A model generated the notes under the pieces. It ran no database searches. It was not told where the DNA came from and was given only the letters and a program-made list of their open reading frames with translations. The translations under genes were made by a program, and so were the position numbers. 47,819 bases of DNA from Desulforhopalus sp. (GTDB lineage: Bacteria; Desulfobacterota; Desulfobulbia; Desulfobulbales; Desulfocapsaceae): the NCBI GenBank assembly GCA_023231425.1, contig JALNVI010000017.1, forward strand, positions 1 to 47,819, in the 5' to 3' direction. Each line of letters opens with the position of its first letter. The stretch's first letter is position 1. Shown piece after piece: positions 40,803 to 47,236 of the stretch.

Positions 40803-41483
40803 CTATGCACCAGTCCCGCGCAGAAGTGCCACCACAATAGCTGCATAAAAACATCCCGCGGCGAGGACTGTCCCCGTATGGAAGACCTCATGGAAACCAA
40901 ACCACTTCGGGGAAGGGTTCGGCCGTTTACAACCGTAGGCAACAGCTCCCAGCGAATAAAGCAATCCACCACTGAGCATCAGCACAACTACTGCCCAGCC
41001 GCCACTCTTCCAGAACTGGTAAAGCCAGCCCATAGAGATCCACCCCATAATCAGGTACAGACTGACATAGAGCGCACGGGGTGCTGTAAGCCAGAAAATG
41101 CGGAAGAGCACACCAGCCAGTGCAACACTCCAGATAAGCCAGAGAAGCAGCAACCGCGAGTTGCCGGTAAGCAGAGCAGCTGCCAGAGGAGAATAGGTCC
41201 CAGCAATGAAAAAATTGATATTGGCGTGGTCGATGCGCCGCAGAGTGGCCTTTACCTTCGGTGACCAGTTGCCAAGGTGATAGGCGGCGCTGTTGCCGTA
41301 GAGCATGATAGAAGTGGCAAGATAAACGGCCACTGCCACGATTTCTGCAGGCGTCGAGCACAATCTCAGCAAAATAACGCCGCCAAGTATCGACAGTGGC
41401 AGCGCCCCCGCGTGAATCCAGCCGCGTAACCGCGGTTTCACCGAGGGCAAAACCTGATCTTTATCTTCCATGATTTGTACCAT
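40803..41483 (-). CDS. HlyIII/PAQR family membrane protein
   Basis: This 226-residue seven-helix membrane protein is of the hemolysin III / progestin-adipoQ receptor family. The family's metal-site pattern is present: the Ser and His in NSAAYHLG, the Asp in RRIDHANINFF, and the paired His in GFHEVFHTGTVLAAG near the C-terminus. These residues bind zinc in the eukaryotic relatives and suggest an intramembrane hydrolase. Despite the name, hemolytic activity is not established for most members. It is transcribed toward the nuo terminator and stands alone; MITE-like copy H lies just upstream. Confidence 0.9.
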   Translation of the reverse strand: MVQIMEDKDQVLPSVKPRLRGWIHAGALPLSILGGVILLRLCSTPAEIVAVAVYLATSIMLYGNSAAYHLGNWSPKVKATLRRIDHANINFFIAGTYSPLAAALLTGNSRLLLLWLIWSVALAGVLFRIFWLTAPRALYVSLYLIMGWISMGWLYQFWKSGGWAVVVLMLSGGLLYSLGAVAYGCKRPNPSPKWFGFHEVFHTGTVLAAGCFYAAIVVALLRGTGA

Positions 41484-41503
41484 TAGAGTTCCTGTTTTTA
41501 AAA

Positions 41504-41798
41504 GAGTATCGAATAATCGCCCATCTTTTTTGTTACAGGTAAAATTTTATCCTCGGAGGTAAGCGCCAGGATTCTGTCAGATTTAGACCATTTTTGCCAG
41601 AGTGGCGTTATCTTCAAATAGCCAATACTCTTACTATCAGCTGCATGAGTGTACTCTATTTTCTCAAAACGTCTCAAGACAAGAAAGAAAACTTCTTATC
41701 CAACAGACTTCTGGACTCCGATAGCAAACGTTATACCCTCCGGTAAAGTTCCTTCTGTGCCTCGAATATGAACGAAATACAAGCTGTTTCAAGGCCCC
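41504..41798 (-). mobile_element. MITE-like element, copy H, split by a nested insert
   Basis: On the minus strand the copy begins GGGGCCTTGAAACAGCTTG at 41798 and continues TTCGTTCATATTCGAGGCAC and onward to TATCGGAGT at 41715. It resumes at GCGCTTACCTCCGAGGAT (41566 downward) and ends GCGATTATTCGATACTC at 41504. The full-length copy B reads straight through this junction (GGAGTATAGCGCTTACC), so about 148 bp at 41567-41714 is extra sequence. Confidence 0.82.
41566..41714. mobile_element. Small insert nested inside MITE-like copy H
   Basis: This roughly 148-bp sequence is absent from the other copies. Its ends, CCAGGATTCTGTCAG (41566-41580) and CCAACAGACTTCTGG (41700-41714), are imperfect inverted repeats matching at 11 of 15 positions. 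It has no open frame of note and could be a second type of miniature element. Confidence 0.5.
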
Positions 41799-41980
41799 AT
41801 TTATTTTTAAATATTTTTTTGTTGTCCACGGTTTTTTGAGAAGTTATACCATTTATGTTTTTTATTGACCAAAGAACGCGACTGCGTGGACATTTTTGGG
41901 GCCGATCACAAGAGGATAAAATATAAATTTGATCTCATTGCAGAGACGTCTGTTGTGGGATGAGATACCTGTTGTGCTAA

Positions 41981-42001
41981 AGACGCCCAAATTGGTCGTC
42001 T
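41981..42001. repeat. Palindrome of the GAGAC type, first copy
   Basis: AGACGCCCAAATTGGTCGTCT is self-complementary except for one position and its centre, and is extended on the right to CTAC. It resembles the second palindrome at 42165 in its outer GTAGAGAC/GTCT ends. Confidence 0.65.
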
Positions 42002-42068
42002 CTACAAAGACCTTTTGCTTTTCCCTGCCTCCTTTCTCCGGCCTTCTTTTCCCCCCATAAGTACAACG

Positions 42069-42098
42069 CCACGTTGTCACCACGAGGTGATAACGTGG
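42069..42098. repeat. 13-bp hairpin
   Basis: CCACGTTGTCACC and GGTGATAACGTGG pair around ACGA with one G-T wobble. No T tract follows. Confidence 0.65.
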
Positions 42099-42306
42099 AA
42101 TTTCATCACCATTGGTAAAAAATTGGCACAACGGTGGTTTCCACAATGTTGTTGTTTTCTGTAGAGACAAGGCATGCCTTGTCTAACGACATCGGCAATG
42201 ACGGTCACGGCGGAATTAATAAATTGGGTGATTGTGCGGATGCAACAGCGGAATTGTATCACCCCTGGTGGCAAATTGGCACAGCAGTGTCTTCCGCAAT
42301 GTTGTT
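42092..42306 (+). repeat. Imperfect direct repeat pair (62 bp, 153 bp apart)
   Basis: 42092-42153 and 42245-42306 share most positions, best in the core AATTGGCACAACGGTGG (first) versus AATTGGCACAGCAGTGT (second) and the following CAATGTTGTTG in both. The second copy leads directly into a MITE-like right-end remnant. Confidence 0.6.
42165..42184. repeat. Perfect 20-bp palindrome
   Basis: AGACAAGGCATGCCTTGTCT is exactly self-complementary, preceded by GTAG. It lies between the two direct-repeat copies. Confidence 0.75.
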
Positions 42307-42453
42307 GTGTAGACGAGGTTGTTCAAGGTACTCTGGAGTGAGATTTCCAGCAGGAATGAATTTTGCGAGAAGGTTGAAGCAGAAAAGGGAAAAGCGAAAA
42401 AAAAGCCAGAAGCCCTGGAATCAAGGCTTCTGGATAAAACCTGGGCAACAGGC

Positions 42454-42978
42454 TCAGAAGTGAAACGTAGCACTGATGCAGTTCATATTCAAGCTGGCAT
42501 TGTGCTCGTAGATCCCGGCATTGGACTGATGATAAAAATAGTAGCCGATGCTGAATTGCTGCAAAACGACCTCAACACCGAGTTTGGCGTTGAAAAAAAA
42601 CGGGCCACCAAGGTCGTGATCGATAAATTCCGTCTTTCCTGCCATCAGACCAGTACCAAGCCCCGCAGTCAGCCGGAAGAGGTCGTCCAGCCAGAGATGA
42701 GCCTGCGGCATGACGCTGAAACGCCCGGTGAGATCCTGATCAGACTCATCCTCATCAATAAGTGCACCTTCCATCTCCACACTGGTGGTCAACCGCCATT
42801 CATCCCCCGCAGTCAACCACGGGAGGTCATGGTTCCAGCCGAGTGCATACTGCTCAATGTTGGTATCATCGCAAAAATTCTTCCCATAGCTCAGGCCAAT
42901 GCTGTCACCGGCAAACACCGAGTGTACAGGAAAAATTAACAGCGCTGTAAAAAACGACAGTAACAGTGATTTTTTCAT
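42454..42978 (-). CDS. PagL-like outer-membrane acyloxyacyl hydrolase (lipid A 3-O-deacylase family)
   Basis: This 174-residue secreted beta-barrel protein would remove the 3-O acyl chain of lipid A in the outer membrane. A signal peptide (MKKSLLLSFFTALLIFPVHS then VFA-G) ends near residue 23. Alternating beta strands follow, and the C-terminus ends in aromatic FHF as outer-membrane barrels do. The PagL active-site block FYHQSNAGIYEHN gives the candidate catalytic His150 and Ser152. The third member of the PagL triad, a Glu 12 residues after the Ser, is Asn164 here, so activity is uncertain. The ATG at 42978 has AAGGAG upstream. It is likely transcribed alone. Confidence 0.78.
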   Translation of the reverse strand: MKKSLLLSFFTALLIFPVHSVFAGDSIGLSYGKNFCDDTNIEQYALGWNHDLPWLTAGDEWRLTTSVEMEGALIDEDESDQDLTGRFSVMPQAHLWLDDLFRLTAGLGTGLMAGKTEFIDHDLGGPFFFNAKLGVEVVLQQFSIGYYFYHQSNAGIYEHNASLNMNCISATFHF

Positions 42979-43169
42979 TTTTTATCTCCTTGTTGAAGCT
43001 GCAAACCTGCAGGTCAATGGAAAAAAGAGGGACTCCAGCTGGGATGCCAGCCAGTTAAAGTAACTTTTAGCGAACAACACCTCGCAAAAGGTGGAAACAT
43101 AAACCATCCGACTAATTTTACCAAAAAAAAAACAACTGACATTTTAACATCCCCGGGGCACGCCTCCTC

Positions 43170-43736
43170 TTATTCCCCCACCTCGCGCCCAAACAGCTCC
43201 GCCCGGTCCAACACACCTTCCTGTTGCAGCACAGCCTTTTTCTCCTCAACACCCCGAACAAGAAATTCCCCCGCGTATTCCACCTCCATGGCGTCAAAGA
43301 TGTAACGGGTGGTAAGAATTGCCGATTCAAACAAACGCTCACCCTTCGTTGCCGCAGTGGACACAAGATAGCCGCGGCGCCCCTCTCCCCGACGGAACCG
43401 TTCCCGGCAAAGGTAGCGTCTCGCCCACTGTGCCTGCATGCGGTCTCCAAAAATTTTTGCCTGGGCTGAAAGCCCATAGAAATAGACAGGGCTGACAAGA
43501 ATAATGCGATCTGCATCATCACATTTCCCGTAAAGGGGTTCCATTTCGTCTTTAAGAATGCAGCGACCCGTTTTACTGCAACCTCCACATGCCTGGCAGG
43601 GGCGCATCTGCAAATCGTTGAGATGTACCGACTCCACCTCCCCTCCGACCGCTTCAACACCTCTCTTCACCGCCTCGGCCACCGTCTCGCTGTTCCCCCC
43701 CCTTCTTGGACTTCCCAGCAATATGAGAACTTTCAC
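43170..43736 (-). CDS. Iron-sulfur flavoprotein / NADPH-dependent FMN reductase-like protein
   Basis: This 188-residue flavodoxin-like protein begins MKVLILLGSPRRGGNSE, the FMN-phosphate loop of the family. It carries CQACGGCSKTGRC (Cys47, 50, 53, 59), the compact CxxCxxCx5C motif that binds [4Fe-4S] in iron-sulfur flavoproteins (Isf) of anaerobes. The motif SPVYFYGLSAQAKIFGDRM is the FMN-ring contact loop. Isf proteins take electrons from ferredoxin and reduce O2 or H2O2, so a role in oxygen protection is plausible. It is a single-gene unit with no partner nearby. Confidence 0.88.
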   Translation of the reverse strand: MKVLILLGSPRRGGNSETVAEAVKRGVEAVGGEVESVHLNDLQMRPCQACGGCSKTGRCILKDEMEPLYGKCDDADRIILVSPVYFYGLSAQAKIFGDRMQAQWARRYLCRERFRRGEGRRGYLVSTAATKGERLFESAILTTRYIFDAMEVEYAGEFLVRGVEEKKAVLQQEGVLDRAELFGREVGE

Positions 43737-43918
43737 CGCATCACCTTATTTTTTTATTCCAATAGTCTTATGCAAAAACCTTTGCAATCATCTTTCATCA
43801 TCTTTTATCAGTTTACATCCTGGAGATTCCAAACGAAATCGCCTCGCGTCATAATCCGTCAATGTTACACGTTTTTACATCGATTTATCAATACTTTATG
43901 ACAATACCCATGATCATG

Positions 43919-43946
43919 TTGACTTCGTTTTTTTACGCGGTATTGT
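43919..43946 (+). promoter_or_regulatory. Promoter of the first small acidic protein gene (duplicated pattern)
   Basis: TTGACT (43919-43924) and TATTGT (43941-43946) are separated by 16 nt, about 70 nt upstream of the ATG at 44017. The same boxes and surrounding sequence (TTTATCAATA, TTTATGACAATA, TACGCGGTATTGTA) recur upstream of the paralogue at 45466. Confidence 0.65.
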
Positions 43947-44016
43947 ATCATTCAGCAGCGAGGAAAGAGCTTCTCACTGTGAAAATAAAACTAATTTCAT
44001 CACAAGGAGATTTACC

Positions 44017-44256
44017 ATGAAAAAAGTAACTGCCTTCGCACTGTCCGCCCTTCTTCTCGCTTTTGTTTCCATTGCCATCGCTGAAGATACTGCTCCTGAA
44101 GCCACCGATGCAATGGAAACTGTTGCTCAGCCTGTAGAAGTTATAGAAACGCAGGCAATGGACACTGCAGATCAGGCAGGTGACACGGTTAACGCTGTAG
44201 AAGAAGCCATTGTACCTGCTGATGATGTAAAAGCTGATAATGCCAAAGCTGAGTAA
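44017..44256 (+). CDS. Small secreted acidic protein, paralogue 1
   Basis: This 79-residue protein of unknown function has a clear signal peptide (MKKVTAFALSALLLAFVSIA, cleavage about AIA-E at residue 22). The mature part is low-complexity, rich in Ala, Glu, Asp and Thr (TADQAGDTVNAVEEAI), has no Cys and is probably unfolded. The signal peptide and overall composition are shared with the protein at 45466. AAGGAG precedes the ATG. The ComEA-like gene follows after 25 nt and is likely co-transcribed. I do not recognise a family. Confidence 0.75.
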   Translation: MKKVTAFALSALLLAFVSIAIAEDTAPEATDAMETVAQPVEVIETQAMDTADQAGDTVNAVEEAIVPADDVKADNAKAE

Positions 44257-44281
44257 GATCGCGCTTGCGGGAGAAAATCCA

Positions 44282-44662
44282 ATGAAAAAATTTATTTCAC
44301 CTTTTACTGCCTGTGCCCTGATTTTCGGCACTGCCACAACTTTCGCTTTTGCCGATACAACAGAAGATGTGAGTGCAGCTGTTCAGCTTTCTCATGAAAA
44401 CGTTGCTGCAGCAGGCGAAAAAGCCACTGCACTCGTTGACAAGGTACAAACAGCACTCCATAGAACTAAAGGACGTGTAAATATCAACTCTGCAGATGTG
44501 GAAACTTTGACCAGCATCCCCGGAATTGATGAGAAGCTGGCCGAAGCCATTGCAGAATATCGCAATGCAAAAGGCAACATCACCTCCGTTGAGGATCTGC
44601 TCAACGTAGAAGGGATGAGCAATGCTCTGTTGGAAAAGATCGCACCTCTGTTGCAGATTTGA
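44282..44662 (+). CDS. Secreted ComEA-like helix-hairpin-helix protein
   Basis: This 126-residue exported protein has a signal peptide (MKKFISPFTACALIFGTATT, cleavage about AFA-D at residue 24), a short helical linker rich in Ala, and a C-terminal helix-hairpin-helix pair (about 66-126: VNINSADVETLTSIPGIDEK and LLNVEGMSNALLEKIAPL). This NINSA..L..IPGI pattern is that of ComEA-type proteins, which bind DNA in the periplasm and support uptake. Other short exported homologues have no proven role. I start at 44282 because it gives a proper signal peptide; an in-frame upstream start at 44240 would bury it. A terminator follows 33 nt after the stop. Confidence 0.85.
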   Translation: MKKFISPFTACALIFGTATTFAFADTTEDVSAAVQLSHENVAAAGEKATALVDKVQTALHRTKGRVNINSADVETLTSIPGIDEKLAEAIAEYRNAKGNITSVEDLLNVEGMSNALLEKIAPLLQI

Positions 44663-44694
44663 GCGGAAATAAAAGTATAGTACCAATTCCAGCT

Positions 44695-44724
44695 CCGTCG
44701 GATTGTCCGACGGGGTTATTTTTT
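44695..44724 (+). terminator. Rho-independent terminator of the acidic protein / ComEA-like unit
   Basis: CCGTCGGA / TCCGACGG around TTG, then GGTTATTTTTTAT on the plus strand. Confidence 0.85.
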
Positions 44725-44743
44725 ATCCCGACTCTCACCAAAA

Positions 44744-44920
44744 GAGCTTGAATAACCAGTCTTTCGTCCATCTTCTTCGTTACAGCAAAAAAGTTATCCT
44801 CCGACAAAGCGAGGAACGAGACGTCGAGGTGAGAACTCTACTCCGATATTCAATCATACCTGTAATAAATTTCCTCCCGTGCCTCGAATATGAACGAAAT
44901 ACAAGATTATTCAAGGTCCT
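44744..44920 (-). mobile_element. MITE-like element, copy I (177 bp, full-length type)
   Basis: On the minus strand it begins AGGACCTTGAATAATCTTG at 44920 and has the left module (TTTCGTTCATATTCGAGGCA). The middle has GGAGTAGAGTTCTCACCTCG and GACGTCTCGTTCCTCGC (shared with copy G). The right module ends CTGGTTATTCAAGCTC at 44744. It is the longest copy without a nested insert and lacks an evident target duplication. Confidence 0.87.
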
Positions 44921-45366
44921 CGCCATGAAAAATAGACACAGCAGCCAGCTCAGGCCATCAACACACCTTCGCTCTTCTCGCAGATATGGGGCCGTATTAC
45001 AGTATTGCTGAAAGAGAGGCCAAACTGTCTGCAAACCGTCAACACTTAAAAACAAGAAAGAGGAATCCCGCTCATAGTGCCTGCAGCTCCTGGAGCTCTA
45101 CATCTACCACTCTTTTCCACTTTTCTGGTAACCAGATCACTGTGTTATCTCCTCTCAAACAATCCGAAACAATCAGACTTCTCTCTCAACACCTCCTGTA
45201 GTGCACTCAATAAGCTTATATTATTAAGCGCAACATCACCTTTCGTCACTTTTCGTCAGATCAAATCAGAAACTGCTCTCGTAAAACAACGAGGGGTCAC
45301 AATCTATCATTTACTAGCATTATTATAACGTTTTATCAATAATTTATGACAATATCTGTGATTTTA
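44921..45366. other. Intergenic region upstream of the second acidic protein gene
   Basis: Apart from the duplicated promoter region (about 45310 onward), I see no gene, RNA or strong repeat here. Short open frames exist but show no codon or family signal. Confidence 0.5.
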
Positions 45367-45394
45367 TTGACTTCGTTTTTCTACGCGGTATTGT
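45367..45394 (+). promoter_or_regulatory. Promoter of the second small acidic protein gene (duplicated pattern)
   Basis: TTGACT (45367-45372) and TATTGT (45389-45394) are 16 nt apart, with TTTATCAATA and TTTATGACAATA just upstream, exactly the layout seen at 43919. Confidence 0.65.
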
Positions 45395-45465
45395 AGCAGA
45401 CAATGATGGGGAAACAATTTCTCATCACTTGAGTGAAAACTAATGTTATTATAGGGAAATTTATT

Positions 45466-45801
45466 ATGAAAAAAGTAACCGCTTTCGCACTGTCTACTCT
45501 TCTTCTCGCCTCCGTTTCTGTTGCCGTTGCTTCAGGGAGTGCGCCTGAAGCCCCTGCAGATACTACAGCTAAAACTACCGAAGCTGTTACTGCTCAGGCT
45601 GGAGAAACCGTTGAAGCTGTAGAAGATGCTGTGGATCCTGATGATGATGCTGTATCTCCCGATGATGATACTGTAGCCCCTGATGATGATACTGTAGCTC
45701 CTGATGATGATGCGGTAGATCCTGATGATGATGCTGTGGATTCTGATGATGATGATGATGCTGTGGCTCCTGCGGATAATGATACTAAAGCTGCTGAGTA
45801 A
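45466..45801 (+). CDS. Small secreted acidic repeat protein, paralogue 2
   Basis: This 111-residue protein has the signal peptide MKKVTAFALSTLLLASVSVA, almost the same as the paralogue at 44017, with predicted cleavage near VAS. The second half consists of seven tandem units of the type AV(D/S/A)PDDD encoded by 21-bp DNA repeats from 45628 to 45780; one unit has two extra Asp. The spacing of Asp residues resembles calcium-binding Asp-rich repeats such as thrombospondin type 3, but the Gly of those is absent. Divalent-cation binding in the periplasm or outside the cell is therefore a guess. I start at 45466 because it restores the signal peptide. Transcribed alone, with a terminator downstream. 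Confidence 0.72.
   Translation: MKKVTAFALSTLLLASVSVAVASGSAPEAPADTTAKTTEAVTAQAGETVEAVEDAVDPDDDAVSPDDDTVAPDDDTVAPDDDAVDPDDDAVDSDDDDDAVAPADNDTKAAE
45628..45780 (+). repeat. 21-bp tandem coding repeat (7 units)
   Basis: Units of the form GCTGTNGATCCTGATGATGAT start at 45628, 45649, 45670, 45691, 45712, 45733 (27 bp, two extra GAT) and 45760, all in frame with the gene at 45466. The number is likely to vary between strains. Confidence 0.85.
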
Positions 45802-45867
45802 AGCTCTGCTGCTCGAAAGAGTTATATCATCGGTGGAACTCTGATCAACGACAGACGTCAGCACTTG

Positions 45868-45906
45868 AAAAAAACCCCGCCGGAATATCCGACGGGGCTT
45901 TTTTAT
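45868..45906. terminator. Bidirectional terminator between the acidic repeat protein and metY
   Basis: CCCCGCCGGA / TCCGACGGGG (one mismatch) encloses ATA. TTTTTT follows on the plus side and an A run lies before it, giving a T tract on the minus strand too. Confidence 0.82.
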
Positions 45907-45962
45907 GGCTGCCAAACGGGAGTGAACTGCCAGCCACAGAAAAGCAGCTGGCTGACGGGAAT

Positions 45963-47234
45963 TCAGACCTTCGCAAGGGCCTGATCAAAATCGGCAATAA
46001 TATCATCGATATTCTCTATACCAACAGAGAGACGAATCAGGTCAGGAGTAACCCCCGCCGCAAGCAGCTCTTCTTCGGAGAGCTGACGATGGGTCATACT
46101 GGCCGGATGGAGCACCGAGGTGCGTACGTCAGCAACATGAACAACGATGGCGGCCAGTTTCAGCGCGTCCATCACCCGCTCCCCTTCTGCAGCACCACCC
46201 TTCACCCCGAAGGTAAGAACACCGCTGCACCCCGAAAGATACTTCTTCGCCCTTTCGTAGTGTTTGTGACTGGGCAGACCGGGGTAGTTAACCCATGCCA
46301 CTTTCTCATGCGACTGAAGAAATTTCGCCATTTTCTGTGCATTTTCACAGTGGCGGTCCATGCGAACATGCAACGTTTCGAGACCAAGATTAGAGAGCCA
46401 CGCATTCATCGGACTGAGATAGGCTCCGGTATCACGAATCCACTGTTCCCGCGCCTTAACGGCGTAGGCTGCTGCACCGAAGGTCTCTGTGTAAATGAGC
46501 CCATGGTAGCTCTCATCGGGCTCGGTCATCTCTGGATAACGACCGTTCTTCCAATTAAATTTTCCACCGTCAACAATCACGCCACCCACACTGGTAGCAT
46601 GCCCGTCGATATATTTGGTGGCGGAATGGATAACGATGTGTGCACCATGTTCCAGCGGGCGGCAGAGATACGGCGTGGCAAAGGTGTTGTCCACAATAAA
46701 AGGCATTCCGACTTCTTCGGCAAGGGCGGCAAACTTCTCGAAGTCGAGAACATCCATACCCGGATTGGCGATGGTCTCGCCGAAGATGCAGCGGGTATTC
46801 GGCCTGACGGCCTTGCGCAGCTCACTGAGCGGAGCCTCTGGATCCACCAGCGTTACCTCAATTCCCATCTTCTTCAGCGTGTTTTTGAAGAGGGCAACGG
46901 TTCCGCCGTAAAGCGCTGAGGCGGCAAGAAAGTGATCCCCGGCAGAACAGATATTAGCCACCGAGATCATAATGGCCGTCTGCCCCGATGCAGTTGCCAG
47001 CGCAGCCACGCCGCCCTCAAGAGCAGCCATCTTCTTTTCGAAGACATCAACAGTGGGATTGCTGATACGTGAATACATGTGCCCGGCAGCCTTGAGGTCG
47101 AAGAGATCAGCCACCGCCTGCGCCGTATCATAGCGATAAGTGGTGCTCTGGCAGATCGGCACGACTCTGGTCTCACCATTAGCCGGTTCCCACCCTGCCT
47201 GAACAGCGTTTGTTTCTATCTTCCAGTTATTCAT
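45963..47234 (-). CDS. metY: O-acetylhomoserine sulfhydrylase
   Basis: This 423-residue PLP enzyme of the Cys/Met family adds sulfide (or methanethiol) to O-acetylhomoserine, giving homocysteine directly. The longer insert-containing form with IETNAVQAGW at the start, GHMYSRISNPT, VDNTFATPYLCRPLEHGAHIV, the Schiff-base Lys207 in HSATKYIDGH and GRYPEMTEPDESYHG is typical of MetY and not of MetB/MetC. Direct sulfhydrylation suits an organism with abundant sulfide. It starts 2 nt after the upstream aminotransferase stop codon, so the two are one operon. The ATG has a weak AGGAA site, consistent with coupled translation. Confidence 0.94.
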   Translation of the reverse strand: MNNWKIETNAVQAGWEPANGETRVVPICQSTTYRYDTAQAVADLFDLKAAGHMYSRISNPTVDVFEKKMAALEGGVAALATASGQTAIMISVANICSAGDHFLAASALYGGTVALFKNTLKKMGIEVTLVDPEAPLSELRKAVRPNTRCIFGETIANPGMDVLDFEKFAALAEEVGMPFIVDNTFATPYLCRPLEHGAHIVIHSATKYIDGHATSVGGVIVDGGKFNWKNGRYPEMTEPDESYHGLIYTETFGAAAYAVKAREQWIRDTGAYLSPMNAWLSNLGLETLHVRMDRHCENAQKMAKFLQSHEKVAWVNYPGLPSHKHYERAKKYLSGCSGVLTFGVKGGAAEGERVMDALKLAAIVVHVADVRTSVLHPASMTHRQLSEEELLAAGVTPDLIRLSVGIENIDDIIADFDQALAKV

Positions 47235-47236
47235 TT

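Larger units (their letters stand above)
41484..42453. other. 970-bp repeat-rich non-coding region
   Basis: No credible gene is present. It contains MITE-like copy H (41504-41798) with a nested insert, two near-perfect palindromes of GAGAC type (41981-42001, 42165-42184), a 13-bp hairpin (42069-42098), an imperfect 62-bp direct repeat (42092-42153 and 42245-42306) and a right-end MITE-like remnant (GGTTGTTCAAGGTACTC, about 42318-42334). Confidence 0.7.

Noticed and set aside
40803..41483. Hemolysin (toxin) gene
   Set aside because: The protein belongs to the HlyIII/PAQR family with conserved metal ligands; the name is historical and does not by itself support a toxin role.
45628..45780. CRISPR-like spaced repeats
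   Set aside because: The 21-bp units are contiguous, in frame with a gene and have no unique spacers, so this is a coding minisatellite.
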